64,000 nucleotides of DNA, taken from Adiantum capillus-veneris. Lineage: Eukaryota; Streptophyta; Polypodiopsida; Polypodiales; Pteridaceae. The stretch is from NCBI GenBank assembly GCA_014529385.2, contig CM043963.1:63973469-64037468 (forward strand), given 5' to 3'. The translations under genes were made by a program, and so were the position numbers. Each line of letters opens with the position of its first letter. Position 1 is the first letter of the stretch. Positions 22,348-34,700 of this stretch are shown here, piece after piece. The notes beneath the pieces were generated by a model that was not told the origin of the DNA, ran no database searches, and saw nothing but the letters and a program-made list of their open reading frames with translations.

Positions 22348-22731
22348 ATGCTAAAGTCAACCACAACTCTCAAGAGGATACAAAAAACAGATGCATCTCA
22401 AAGAATCTTCCTCTTGGACAAGGATTCTACACAGGTTATACAAAGATTTGGCTACCAGCCAACCACAAGCCAAATGAAACTACTCCAGACCTGCATAAAG
22501 ATCTCAAGAGCTCAACAAGACCTAGAGCTCAAGAAAGACAACAAAGGAGATATAAAGGTCATCAAGAGATTTGGATTCCTAAATCTTCCAATGCTCCTAG
22601 TCCAAATGCCGACAATGAACAGAGGCCTACAACAACATCAAAGACTCCTATCAACAGGCCCATTGGATAATCAAACAGATAATGGAGTCTTCACAGTCAA
22701 AGAAGGACAACCTAACCAACAAAGCTTTTGA
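22348..22731 (+). pseudogene. C-terminal continuation of element A ORF
   Basis: 127 open codons in the same frame as 21655-22248, after a TAG. It contains two related words, IQRFGYQP and IKRFGFLN, so it too has internal repetition. No domain recognised. It ends at a TGA before non-coding sequence. Confidence 0.45.
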
Positions 22732-23416
22732 TTCAAAGATGATAAAACAGGTATGGCAAAAGAAACCTTCAATGCCAACTTGGTCCTTCACTAATCCTCT
22801 TTTTGAGGATTCAAGCTTAATTTTACTTGAAGAAATGTTTGTAGTAAGCACAAGAATGTAAAAAGTCAAGTCTCCAGGGTGCAGAAAACACTCTTTGTCA
22901 TAGTCAAAGTTGGGCTACTGAGCTATAAAATGAGAAAAGCATTAGTCCCAAAACTTCAAGTCATATTAAACTCTGTGCTAAGAGTCGTAGTTATTAGGCT
23001 TACGATCAAGTTGGAAGAGTTGAGCATATCTAAGTCATGTTGCTCATGCTGGATAAGATGAGCGTAAGAGTTGAAGTATATTAACTTACAAATGGTGGAG
23101 TGTCATAGAGTCCAGCACTCACGCACAATGCACAGTAAGATGAGAGCACATATCCTCGACAAAAAAAATCATTTTTAAAGGGGTGCCAGCTTGCAAAGCC
23201 ATGTCATTTTCTTTTATAGCTACATCATCTTTCTGAAGAACCCCTCAAAATCTTTCTTGCACAACATACTATTTTCCATGCATTTCTGTGTATGCATAAA
23301 TAGGATATCCCACCATTGGACATATGCATTAGACACTCTTTTTGCTACCACATATGCACCTTGAGTGGACTACAACACGCAAACCAATGTCATGCTAACC
23401 GACAAGTCATGCAATG
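22732..23416 (+). other. Element A 3' untranslated part
   Basis: No gene recognised. AT-rich sequence between the ORF remnant and the 96-bp repeats. Confidence 0.5.
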
Positions 23417-23680
23417 GAGTCAATACTGGGTGAATAGGAAGCTTGGGGACTACCCAACGTTCCCCATCGCTTGGTGTTGACCTTGGTGTTAAAGTCATTA
23501 CATGCGACAGTTGAGTCAGCACTGGGCGATTAGGAGGCTTGGTGGCTGCCCAACCCTCCCCATCTCTTGGTGTTGACCTTGGTGTTAAAGTCATTACATG
23601 CGACAGTGGAGTCAGCACTGGGCAAATAGGAGGCTTGGTGGCTGTCCAACACTCCCCATCGCTTGGTGCTGACCTTGGCA
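23417..23680 (+). repeat. 96-bp tandem repeat, about 2.75 copies
   Basis: Units start at 23417, 23513 and 23609, each opening GAGTCARYACTGGG and ending ACATGCGACAGT. The period is a multiple of three and the minus strand is open across it (repeating MTLTPRSTP), but the strand is opposite to the element's and I read it as a repeat, not a gene. Confidence 0.9.
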
Positions 23681-24117
23681 AATTGGCGTCTGCCCGATAA
23701 ACTTCCATGAATATCACATTGTGTAATACTATATCTATCATCAAATAATCCCTTCAATACTTTATTAATATTTCCCATGCTAATTACTACTCCAATAATG
23801 CACGTATCCCAAAGGTACTTTTTTCACGATGGGTTTTTTTCCTTTGGTCACCCAGGTATTAGACCCTAATTTAGAACCTCTTCATTCTACTTCCCTTGCA
23901 TATATTTTTCATGAATAAACAGCAACCTCATCATTATGTTATTACAACAAACAAATGCAACATCATCTCTCACATCAGACTATTTGGACCGATGAAGATG
24001 CTGCAACAAATTGAGCCTCATCAACAAATTCAAAGACAAATGAACACAATCAGCCCATCAACAACCAATCAAAACCTTCCCTTGCCTTCCGGTTTTAGTG
24101 CTCGAGGACAGGCACTA

Positions 24118-24134
24118 AAACCAGAAGGGGGGAA
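24118..24134 (+). promoter_or_regulatory. Element A polypurine tract
   Basis: AAACCAGAAGGGGGGAA directly precedes the TG of the 3' LTR. This is the position and composition needed to prime plus-strand DNA synthesis. Confidence 0.75.
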
Positions 24135-25053
24135 TGTTAACTTAGTCAACGTCAACAGAAGCTGCTAAAAGACCAAAGATGTGCAAATGCACATCGAGGA
24201 TGAATACAAAGAAGCAGTAAAGATTGGAGTTACACATCTTTCACATTTTCCCAAATGGTCATGTATTGTAAATTCCCAATTTATTTCAAGTCATTGCAAT
24301 ATTTTAATGTGTTACGGGCTCAATGGAGTTCCAAGATATAAAGAACAGGTCAATTAGTGTACGTAGGTAGCAGATTCAGTAAGTGGTGGAGCCCTAAAGG
24401 CCTTGGACACCCGGACATTGCATATTTTTACCCTAGGTGTATAAGGCAGTGTGTAAAAGAAATTAGGGTTCTTAAGCTCATTTGGTGAGAGCACTCTTTG
24501 GTGAGAGCTCTTGAGGTGTGTGGCTATGGATTCCTTGAGCTTCTCCTTGCTCATGTGACTTGGTTAACACTAGTCAATTCTTATTTCTCTTTCACTATGC
24601 CTCTCTCATGCTTCTTGTGATTGCCTATGATGCTTAGATTAGCTAGATCTTAACTAATTAGTGGTTAATACCGCTCTAATCTTGTGTGATTGCCCTCTTT
24701 TTCTTGTGTGTGCATGTAGGTTTGATTGGAGTGTGGTGCTCGATAGATTTATGTGTGTGTGCTTGCGATTAGTGTGTTGCATGATAGAATTAGTGTTGTG
24801 TGCGTCTTGCAATCATTAGTGTGTGAGATTGGGTTGATTGGAGGTGAAGGGAAGTGGATGTGGAGATGGCCCATCATTGTGGCTTAGCTCCTCCATAGGC
24901 CAAGAAGCTCACCTCAGAGAGTCAACCATTCGTGTTGCCATGATTAGCTCACTAATTGTGTGAGTGTTTCCATGCCCTAGCCAGGTAGCTCATCCCTCTC
25001 GATTGATAATTTTGTTGGCCATTGGAGCGATGCAACAATGAGACCCCCCAACA
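24135..25053 (+). repeat. Element A 3' LTR
   Basis: 919 bases; partner of 12838-13715, with many substitutions and several indels, which explains the length difference. Terminal TG and CA are intact. Confidence 0.88.
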
Positions 25054-25160
25054 CATACCCTAGTAGAAGCTACTTCATCCACATATACATCTAATGTGGC
25101 TAGTAATTGATCCCATCCAAAGGGTCCAAAGGAAAAATTCCAAAATGTACACTTCATCCT
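25054..25160 (-). pseudogene. 5' part of the host frame split by element A, with right TSD copy
   Basis: The first five bases are the CATAC target duplication. The minus-strand frame reads FGPFGWDQLLATLDVYVDEV toward the insertion and continues in phase at 12837. It is closed by TAG at 25161-25163; another protein-like stretch with LEVPTWLQSKKSIWMW follows further upstream at about 25200-25280. Confidence 0.5.
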
Positions 25161-25829
25161 CTACCATTATCTCCAATATAAATTCTTCTCTTTGTAGGTC
25201 TCCACACTCAAAGACACCCACATCCAAATGGATTTCTTGGATTGGAGCCACGTGGGAACTTCTAACTTGCCCTTGTTACTCAAGTCAAATTCCTCAATAG
25301 GTGTCTTTGTGATGTCTTTATAGCAGTGATATTTACCCTAGTAACACCATTTTAAATAATTTGAAAAAATCCCATTTTCCAAATTCTAAACGTGTATGCT
25401 AGGTTTGTGTTATTTTATGATTTCTAAGCTCTAGTTGCCTTTAATTTAGATAAATTATCATGATTGTATGAGTCTATTTCAATTTCTCTACTATAAAATT
25501 TAAAAATAAATCTCCAATATAGTTCTTGGAAAGAGGATTTGCATGACATCAATGCTTTTCAAAATTCAACAAATGCTTCTAGAAGTAGTTTCTCAAAAAA
25601 TGAGGTGTCAAAAAAACCAATTGATATGATTTTAAAGCATCATATAGATTGATTACAGCAATTAAAAGAGATAATATGTAAAGACAAATACTATTAAACA
25701 CTCTTTTCATAAATTTGGTGACCTTAATCCATGTATAACAAAATACTTGGTCATGGTTTTGTAGCATGCTATCACACTTAAAAAGTCAAAAAAATAATAT
25801 AGAGTATCCTATGGCTATAAGACCATGAG

Positions 25830-26400
25830 ATGCCATCTATTGCACCTATGACCTTAAGGCCATATAGTGCTCTTTGTAGATATATCTATGACTTTAAGAT
25901 AATCCAAAATATGTCTCTTTATGACCTCAAGGCCATAGGGTTAGGATTGTTAGCTAGTCTCAACGTATAAAGAGATCCAATGCTTCAAAGCCATATGGGA
26001 CTTTATTTATGTGCCACCCTATGTCTTAGGGCCACAAGATGTTGTTTATGCCAATAAGAAACCCTTCTATGCTCTATGTTGACACTCTATGTCCCCACGC
26101 GCACAAGGTGTATGCTAGTTAGAAACCCTTTATTCTATATGTTGTCACCATATGGCCTTAGACCATAGGGTTCCCTCTGTGCTAATAAGAAACCCTCTAT
26201 ACTCTGTGTTTGCACCCTATGGACCTAGGGCCACAAGGTACCCTCTATGCTAGTAAGAAATCCTCTACGCTTAATATTGAGACCATGTGGTCCCAAAGCC
26301 ATAGGATATCCTCTACGGTAGTGAGAAAAACCCTCTATGCTCTATGTTCACAAACAATTAAAAAATCTAAACAATAATATAGAGTATCCTATGGCCCTAA
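25830..26400. repeat. Palindromic satellite, dispersed units
   Basis: Eight or so units of the same satellite as 39720-42840, more diverged: CCTATGGCC/GGCCATAGG cores separated by CTCTATGCTAGTAAGAAACC-type spacers. Confidence 0.85.
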
Positions 26401-27139
26401 GACCATAAGATGTCATCTATTGCACCTATAATTCCATTTGGTATTTTATTTAACTATACAAAGTCAAACAAAGCACTTACTTAGATAAACTATCATAATT
26501 CTAACTTTGAATTTGTTTCTTAACATAAAACTACAATATAAAAACTCTTAATATAAGTTTTGTGCCAAAGAATCTATATTAAGATGAAGATGTTTTACAT
26601 CAAGTACATGCTTTAAAACTTCATTCAAAGGTTTTAAAGATGGTGTCTGTAAAAAAGGAGGTGTTTAAAAACACCATTTGATGTGAATATTACGAATTGT
26701 ATACATTGATTATGTCAAAATAGTATAAATTATAGACACAAAGATTACCACCAACAACTTGACAGTTTCATAAAAATGATGGTCTTCATCACATGTACAA
26801 CAAAGTACTAACTAGAAAGAGTATGATATCTCCAAGATTGAGGGTGTTCAAAAAACACCGTTTTGTAACACTACCAAATGTCAAGAACATTCTGATTGTT
26901 TGCATCACTTATAAAGACAATTACTAAGAAGAAAAAGTTAACAATACCATAGAAGCATCAAACAAGGAAATCAAAGAACTTGAATGAGAGAAGTCTCCTC
27001 ACAATAGGATGCACTTCATTAAAAAAATAGTTTAAAGATTTTTCAAGCTATCCCACAACTTTCCATCTAGTTTAAAATTTGAAAAGTACACAATACCAAA
27101 TACTTGGTAGATGCTATTTAGAATACTTAACTAGTACAC
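26401..27139. other. Non-coding AT-rich stretch
   Basis: No gene or repeat family recognised; a likely intron or spacer beside the HAD-like module. Confidence 0.45.
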
Positions 27140-27850
27140 TTAAGGTGGCCTCCTTCTCTTGAGATTTTGAGTCCTTTGAAACATATAACATTGCATTACA
27201 TAGTGAGTCTCAGGATCAAGATGGAACATTATAAAATTTTTTATGGTACAGTCTCTCTTGTCTTTAGCATACAACCATCCACATAACCATGGAACAATTT
27301 TATCTTTTAAAAAACTTTGAAGCAATTGAGTAGGTTGGTTCCAAAACTTTGGAAAAATTAGATAAGTTCCTTGCATATTCCACATCACTCGGTATATACT
27401 ATCATCAAATATTATAGTGTTGCCCCCATCTAAATAATCAAGTAGCTTCCATATGATAGAAAGATTTTTGTGATAGGCTCTTTTGTTAATCGATCATGAA
27501 ATTTGAATTTTGGCAGCACCTGTTATCCATAATCATCTTGAATTTGTGACTTTGTGTAGGAAAACAGGTCTTGATTATGTGTTGAGCTTTTTGTAAATGA
27601 TGGCAGCTCCAAATCCAAACCTCAAAGAACTCAAAGCAAAATCTTAAGAAATACTCTGCATCTGGACGCACCGCATACACCTCATTGTTATCTTCTACAA
27701 TGCACATGTACTTGGTCCAGGTTGGCCTTGATTGAAGCTCTAATGTTGCAAGAAGCACACCCTCTAAATCCAAGATAAGAGTTCTTTTCTCCTGTTTGAA
27801 AGATGCTGGTAGATAATGAAACATTGCTCTTGGTTTGAATGTGATATTTG
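27140..27850 (-). pseudogene. HAD/FCP1-like phosphatase module, downstream copy
   Basis: The minus-strand frame 27824-27486 has the HAD motif I LILDLEGVLL (first Asp kept, second replaced by Glu) and RPDAEYFLRFCFEFFEVWIWS, the pattern of the plant NLI-interacting-factor/FCP1 family. After a frameshift near 27480 the next frame gives NTIIFDDSIYR, the late HAD acidic motif, and continues into 27388-27140. FCP1-family proteins remove phosphate from Ser in RNA polymerase II tails or other substrates; whether this copy ever did is unknown. Broken, unless the shift marks an intron. Confidence 0.65.
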
Positions 27851-27989
27851 ATGTAATATGAAAGGGAGCTCCTCTATTTTGTGATAATCTAATAGCAAAA
27901 CATTTTTTCTTAGAAGCCCTAAAATGATTAAAAAGAAAAAAGTTAATATAGAGATATTAAGAGAGTTGAAAACCTTAGGGATATAGGGT

Positions 27990-28130
27990 GCTAATTTGTG
28001 GTTACACTTAGTAAGTCTTATTCAAGAACACATGCCAAAGTATGACCCTATGGCCTTAGAGTCATAGGGTGTTGAGACCATAAAGTGCAATTCCCCCAAG
28101 GTCATAGAGCAAGATTTGACCTTATGAGCA
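27990..28130. repeat. Palindromic satellite, isolated units
   Basis: Two or three CCTATGGCC/CATAGGGTG units between the two HAD-like modules. Confidence 0.75.
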
Positions 28131-28970
28131 TGTAGATTGTCCTTGATGGCACAATGAACTCAAATTTCAAAGCAAACAACTATAAAACCTTTTTAAAAAA
28201 AGAGCATTTTGGCACACGAAACTCAAAAGTTACTTATAGTATTGAAAGACAAATTAAAAACTATTAATCATTTACATCTTCATATATCTTGAAACCCTAA
28301 GCACTCTAACAAAGTCTCTGAGTACATAAAGATCTTTGTAAATGACAAAACGTTACAAAACATTGCTCCATCATTTCTTGATATAGGGCTATTTGAGATC
28401 ATACTGAGTTTTTACATGCTTTATATAATTCCTGGCTTCATGGACTTTGATCACAGGCTCCTTGTATCCCAATTTTTGGGCAAACATGATTGCTTCTGTA
28501 CCTTTCAAGGCCATTAGGAAGAGAATGGGGTCTAAGAGGGCCTCTTTATTTGGAAGTTTAAGGGAGTCAAACCTCTAGTATTAAGAAAGTAATCAAAGGA
28601 CAACTTTTGAATTCAAACAGGCAAAACAGTTAGTCTATTTGAATTCAAATCTCCCCCCAAAAATGAATTTGAAATCTAGCGGGCAAAACCATAACATGTA
28701 GCATATCTACGGAAAGTGATCGGCATGTAGATTACAGATCTATAATCTCCGCTCAAATTGGAGATCATATGTAATACTTATGGAAAGCCGAAAATCCTAA
28801 AGTTGTCCACCTCCTTTTTGGGCGGAAAAGTGCATACTTTGACCACTCTTACACCTCTCTTACACACCCACCATTCTTCCACACATGGTGTGCAACTATT
28901 TGTCAAAATGTTAATCACCTCCATAATCTCATGGCAAATAAAGAGGCCCTCCTAGATCCCATTCTCTTCC
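28131..28970. other. Non-coding stretch between HAD-like modules
   Basis: No gene recognised. CAACTTTTGAATTCAAA-like AT-rich sequence, probably intronic or intergenic. Confidence 0.45.
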
Positions 28971-28974
28971 TAAT

Positions 28975-29732
28975 GTTGATAACAATTTGATATTCTTTAA
29001 GACCCTTACTTTTTCTCGATCACGTGCTGAAAGTTTCTTGTCTTGACTTCGAGTGGACATTCCACTAGTGTTAGATGTTGCAACTTTCTCATCGTGAAGA
29101 GGACGAGAAACTTCTGGTAGCCTTCCCGTGGAGTAGGTTTTTCCTAGAAAAATTAGATTTCTCTCCTCCCACTCTACAACAACCTTGTGTATACGATTAT
29201 AAAGCTCATGACCTTGAGCAATGTGTGCTTGTCCATATAAATGAGACCTTGTAACTGTGCAAATGTCATTAACATGATCGAGAACTTTGATCTATGGTAG
29301 CAGCTCCCCAAGGAGGATATTATCCTCCTCATCATCAACATTAAATGATGGTGGAAAAATACAATTCAAAAATGCTTCTACTCCTAGATTATCTAAGCGA
29401 GTGATCCTTGATTCTACACATGGTTGACATTGGATATTCCCCCAGATCATAAAGAATGGAAATTTTTCTTTAGCTTCCTTTTCTAAAATCTTGATGATGT
29501 CCACAACATGCATGTCATTAGCAGCAGACCATATCCCTACATTGAAATTGCTAAGTAGAGCCTTTTAAAACTCAATGCATCCTGGACGAAGAACAATATG
29601 CTCATGTCTAAACTTTAAGCTCTTCATTTTTTTTGACTTTTTCCAGCATCTCCTCAGGAACAATCCACACAAGCTCACTATTATAGTCAGCATTGGTTTA
29701 TTGGTGGATGGAAGGTCTGACCCACCATGCAT
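28975..29732 (-). pseudogene. HAD/FCP1-like module, upstream copy, cut by element B
   Basis: One minus-strand frame with two stops (TAA near 29565, TAG at 29292). It reads HEHIVLRPGCIEF, then LSNFNVGIWSAANDMHVVDI and FPFFMIWGNIQCQ, matching the RPxxxxFL...F.VGIWS part of plant FCP1-like HADs. Where motif I with two Asp should be, it reads IIVSLCGLFL, so the catalytic Asp residues are lost. The frame continues past the second stop with EWEERNLIFLGKTYSTGRLP. At 29732 it meets the LTR of element B; the preceding exon resumes at 39003. Confidence 0.6.
29729..29732. repeat. Target duplication of element B, left copy (GCA-T)
   Basis: GCAT here against GCACT at 39003-39007; the left copy seems to have lost one C. 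The duplicated exon at 43.3 kb reads GCACT at this place without an insertion, which supports the assignment. Confidence 0.6.
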
Positions 29733-29942
29733 TGACGGGAGCAAAGCGAACCCCGAACCCTGACAGCCTCTAAAACACCGGGGACCGAATGGCACGCCTC
29801 GAGCCTGTCATGGTAAAGCAAACAGGGGGCACCACCTAGCTTCAGTGGCTAGGACGCAAACAACACACCACCATAACAAAGTTTTCATCCAAGAGAGATG
29901 GATGCTTGGGAGTAATGATGAAAAGGAAAGGGAATGAGATCA

Positions 29943-29991
<49 letters not shown>

Positions 29992-31302
29992 GGGAGGGGG
30001 TATAGCGGCTTAGTACTTAGGCATCACAAAAGGATAGCGAATCCACACACCCTTCACATATACACAAGATCACTCCAAAACACAATACTAGGTGGCGATT
30101 CCGCACACCTCACATGGGCAAAACATTGCAAGAAAACATACTCACAAAACCTCAAGCTTTATTTAGAGAATTAGGCGATGAAATGGGGAGCATAGGGTAG
30201 GGGAATGAGAAGGGAGAGAGTGGTAGAGCACATGGCGGATAGGTGGGAGTTGATGGCGAAGACTCGCACGAGGATTATGGCCATCATCCTTCATTTAGTT
30301 GCCCTTCATCTTCCATAGCCAAGGGTGTAGAGGTCATGCTCAAGACAAGCATGGTGATTGCGGTGATGGTGATGGTGTGGGTGTGTATGTGTGCACTAGG
30401 CACACACAGTGCATAGTGTGTTCTTTGGTGATGTTGTGTGTTTTTGTGTGATGGTGACCCCTCTTTATATAGGGGAGGAGGGGGGAGAAATTCTAGAATT
30501 TAGAAATGAAGAAATCATTATCTACATAGGCCATGTGACTGTGGGCCCCACTTGTCTGGCTGTGTGTATATGTGCCAGAACAGTAGTCCCATGAGAGAGA
30601 GACTAAGAGAGAGAGATGGGTTGAGGAAAAAAAGTGAGAGGTGACATGGAGGTTAAAGTAATTACAAGAGGGGAGAGAGGGGAGTGTGTTCAGAGGTGAA
30701 TCTGTGTGCAGATGTGTGTGAACACAAGAAAAATCAGGTAACCACCGGGTGGGGATGGGTCTGTGGGCACCTTTTTCAGTGAAACTGAGTGTGTGTGAGT
30801 GTGGGGGAGGTTATTTAGCTATAAGACAAGAGACATGGCGCCCTTTAGAGAGAGAGGGGGATATTTGGGTCATGGGATATGATAGGAGAGAGAAAGAGGG
30901 ACTGGGGTATACTATTTTGGAAGATAGGGTAAGTTGCATGTGAGTTGGTGCATTATTGGTGAGTTATAATGCATTATTGGTGAGAGGTGGGGTAGCTTGA
31001 GGGGAGAGAGAAAGGAGAAAGGACAAGGGGAAGAGAGAGCGGGTTGACCTTTTGAGTGGAGGAGAGGAAAAGGGACGCACGGCGGGGCAACAGTGAAGAA
31101 AAAGGAGGCAAGGTGGGGATGGGCTACCCCGCAGGCATGAGGTGGCCTATTTTACCTTTCTTATATATTTACATAATCATACTTTATTTTTTTCTTACTT
31201 TTTCCAATGCCTTTTATCACTCCCTCCTTAAGAGGGGGTTTTCATGGAGTGGGGACGAGAGAAGAGGGGTATGGGAGCTTGGCTTGTGAAAAGCCCCCAT
31301 CA
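29733..31302 (-). repeat. Element B 3' LTR
   Basis: 1570 bases. On the minus strand it starts TGATGGGGGC and ends CTCCCGTCA. It contains a GA run at about 29945-29988 and a TATA box. All plus-strand ORFs within it recur in the other LTR only because the LTRs are copies. Confidence 0.93.
30464..30471 (-). promoter_or_regulatory. TATA box in element B 3' LTR
   Basis: TATATAAA on the minus strand; duplicated at 38164-38171 in the 5' LTR, where it would drive the element. In this copy it points into the flanking HAD-like gene remnant on the same strand. Confidence 0.5.
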
Positions 31303-31320
31303 TTAGCCCTCCCCTTTTGG
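31303..31320 (-). promoter_or_regulatory. Element B polypurine tract
   Basis: On the minus strand, AAAAGGGGAGGGCTAA ends directly at the LTR start. Purine-rich and correctly placed for plus-strand priming. Confidence 0.65.
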
Positions 31321-31330
31321 CTAGAGGCAT

Positions 31331-31711
31331 TCATGTCTCTAGCTCATCTGTTTGATCATTATCGTCAGAGGTGGCGGCTGATGGTGTGTCCTCATCTGGA
31401 ATGTCAATTGGTGGAGCTTGGTCAAATCGAAGAAAATAAGGTTTAAGTCGCCAACCATTTACCCTGGTTTTATGAAGTTTTCCATCAGCCTCCATAAGCT
31501 GGTAGCTTCCATTGGCATACTTTTTCCTGATGATGAAAGGACCTTCCCATCGGAGTAGGAGTTTCTTATCCTTGCGCGTGTCAAAGCGATTGTCGTAGCG
31601 GAGCACCAACATTCCTTTCTTCAATTCTTTTTTCCGGAGATGCTCGTTAAAACTAAGCCGTCTATGCTCTGCTTGTGCTGCATACTAATTTATTGCTTCT
31701 TCTCTGTCCAG
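31331..31711 (-). pseudogene. Element B integrase C-terminal (GPY/F) end of pol
   Basis: Same frame as pol at 31712-35065 but separated by two TAG codons (about 31675-31714). It contains LRWEGPFIIRKKYANGSYQL and VNGWRLKPYF, the GPF module, and an acidic end. No chromodomain follows, as expected for the Tat lineage. Confidence 0.8.
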
Positions 31712-34700
31712 CTACAGTCTTTCCAAGTTGATGATGTGATCTCTCAAATGCATGTTGGGCTGTTGAAGTTGGCTTGCCATTACTCTGAGACTTTGTAGTT
31801 GCACTTCAATGGGCAGGATTGCTTCCTTACCAAATACTAGATGATACGGTGTGAATCCCAGGGATGTACGAAATGAAGTTCTGTAGGCCCATAAAGCTAG
31901 TAGTAGATACTTATCCCAGTCTCCAGGATGATTGTTTACCTGCTTGGTAATAATTTTAGAAACCATTCCATATACCTTTACAACTAGGCCATTACATTGA
32001 GGGTAATATGGTGAAGAGTGCCTCCTTGTAATGCCCAGTTTCTGCATTAATTCTCCTACCAAGTCTGCTCTGAAACCTGGCCCTCTATCAGAGATGATCT
32101 CTAAAGGTGTGCCAAACCTACAGCATATGTGCTCGTAGATAAATTTAGCTACCTCTACCACTGTGATTCTAGTGGTGGCTGTAGCCTCTGCCCATCTAGT
32201 CATGTAGTCGACCCCCATGATAATGTAGAATTTTCCTGAGTTGGCCCTAGGTAATGGCCCAATGGCATCAATACCCCATTTTTCAAATGGGCCATATGAG
32301 AGAATAAGTGTCTGTGGTTCAGGCATAAGTGACCTAGTGCCGGCCTTTTGACACAACTTACACGTTTTGCACCAGTGGTGTACATCACGGTTGAGGCTAG
32401 GCCATATGAAGCTTGCCTGCAAGATTTTCCTACTTTTTATGTCTAGGGCAAAGTGACCACCACAAACCCCGTCATGACAACTAGCAATTACTCCCGTGAT
32501 TTCCTGAGAGAGAGGGACCTTCCTGAGTATTTGGTCCTTACCCTTACAGTACAAACCATCATTGATGAGTCGATACCTTGTGGCCTTCCGCGTCAGCCAT
32601 TGCTTCTGTCCCTTTGTTAAATCTGATGGGCATTCTCCTGTTTCCAAAAAATGCATGATGTTAGGCAAGGCATCACTGCCTTGAAATAGAGGGATCTTTA
32701 GCTTTATTGCTCCAACCACCACTTCCTGTAGTCTTTCACTTGCTAGGGCATCTGCTTCTTGGTTTTGAGCCCTTGGGATATGGTGTATTTGAACTTCTTC
32801 AAACTTACCCAACAAGGTTTTTACACCACTTAAGTGAGTCCTTAAACTAGGATTCTTGCATGTCCATGCTCCATTTACTTGCCTTACCAGAAGTAGAGCA
32901 TCCCCAAATACATTAAGGCGTTGTACACCTTGTGAGACGCACCATTGTAGACCCTTGGTTAGTGCTGCATACTCAGCTTCATTGTTAGAATGTGAATCTA
33001 ACAATTGGCCCAACAAAAATACCTTTGTCCCTTTGTCATCAAAGACCACTATGCCTGCAGCTGCTTTGTCGGATGCTCGCTTGTAGGCTCCATCAAAGTA
33101 GAGAGAGTATGCTCCTTCTACCATCGGTGGTACTGGAGGTAATCGGACTTCTCCTTCCTTAGATTGCTTCTCCTTCCCTTCAAAGACTTGGTAGGTCATG
33201 AGTCCCCCCAAACTTGCCCTTGTCGTGCTTTCTACCTGTACCGTGTAGTCAAACTCTTGCAGACGAACTAGCCATTTAGTAATTCTAGCAGACACATCCA
33301 TGTGTTGTACAACATAGGGAAATATTTCATCCGTGGTTAGAATCACAAATTGCTTAGGCAGCAAATATGACCTAAACTTTGTAGTTGCAAATCTAAGAGC
33401 TAGGACTAAGTGTTCCACATGGGTGAAACCTTTCTCTCCTGCTGTCATCATTCGACTAGAGAAGTAGATTGGCCTCATGAAAGATGTCGTCATATCCTTT
33501 TGGAGTAGCACAGCCCCCAATGAGTCATCACCAACACTTGAGGTGACATAGAATTTTTCATCCCACTTAGGTGGTGAGATAGTTGGCAGAGTGGCTAAGA
33601 CCTCCTTTACCTTGTTGTAGTGATGTTTGCTTTCCTCGTCCCAAGTGAAAGTTGATCTTTGAGTGAGTTGTTGCAGTGGTAGAACAAGTTGTGATAGTAG
33701 ATGTATGAATCTACTTAAGTACCTCACCTTCTGTAGAAAAGAGACCAGTTGACGTGCGGTCGTTGGTGAAGGTAGGGCTATGAGTGCGGACACCTTACTT
33801 GGGTCGGCGTTGATACCTTTTGCTGAAATTTCATGGCCTAGTAGAATGACTTTACTCTCCCCAATGTGGCATTTATCCACATTTAATTGCCCACCTAGGC
33901 TCTGCAACCTGGCCAAACCTTCAGTTACCTTTTCTAAATGTGAAATACGGGAGCTATATATACAAAAATCATCAATGAACACTCTTATGGATGTTCCAAA
34001 GAACGGTTGAAAAACATATGTGACATATCTTTGGAATGTGGCAGGTGCATTTGTGAGACCAAATGGCATAACCCTGTATGCAAAACAACCCCATGGCATG
34101 ATAAAAGTGGTTTTTAGATGATCTTCCAAGGCAATGCGTATTTGAAAGTATCCAGAATAACCATCACAGACGGTATAGCATTCAAAACCCGCTACTTCAT
34201 TCAGAATTTCATCCAAGAAAGGGAGAGGAAAGTGGTCTCTCTTTGTAGCTGCATTTAGTGGTTTGTAGTCAACACAGACCCTCCACTTACCATTCTTTTT
34301 AGGCGTCACCACTACGGGTGACACCCATTTTGAGTTTTCTACAGGATAGATGAATCCCGCCTCCAGCAGTTTCCTTACCTCGGCCAAGAGTGCCTTTTCT
34401 TGTATGACCCCCAGTCGTCGTAGCTTTTGCACAACTGGTTTTACCCCTTCCTTCAGCTTAATATGATGTTCCACCACTGTAATGCTTGTGATTCTTTCAT
34501 AGTTGTCAATGAACAGGTTAGGAAATCCCATCAACATTTGCAAAAAACTATCTTTCTCCTCAAGTGTTAATTCCGTAGACAACATACCCTTCAACCTACT
34601 TCCTTCTAGGCCAGGTGATTTTCTCTCCTCTTCATTGGGTTTCCCTTTTGGTGATGGATCACCAGTTGTGCTTACCCTTTGTGGATCCTTCATAATGATA

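Larger units (their letters stand above)
12838..25053 (+). mobile_element. Element A: complete non-autonomous LTR retrotransposon
   Basis: A 12.2-kb element with direct LTRs (12838-13715, 24135-25053), a PBS after the 5' LTR, a purine tract before the 3' LTR and matching CATAC duplications. The LTR TATA box, PBS and PPT all give plus orientation. No reverse transcriptase or integrase of its own is present; the only RT inside belongs to a nested LINE. The coding part is a decayed gag-like and protease-like frame (18945-22731). Replication must have used enzymes of another element. LTR copies differ at many sites, so the insertion is old. Confidence 0.88.

Noticed and set aside
23370-23778. Minus-strand ORFs across the 96-bp repeat
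   Set aside because: Open only because the period is a multiple of three; opposite to the element's strand.
30409-31446. Plus-strand ORFs in element B LTRs, repeated at 38109-39107
   Set aside because: They are identical only because the two LTRs are copies, and are antisense to gag-pol.
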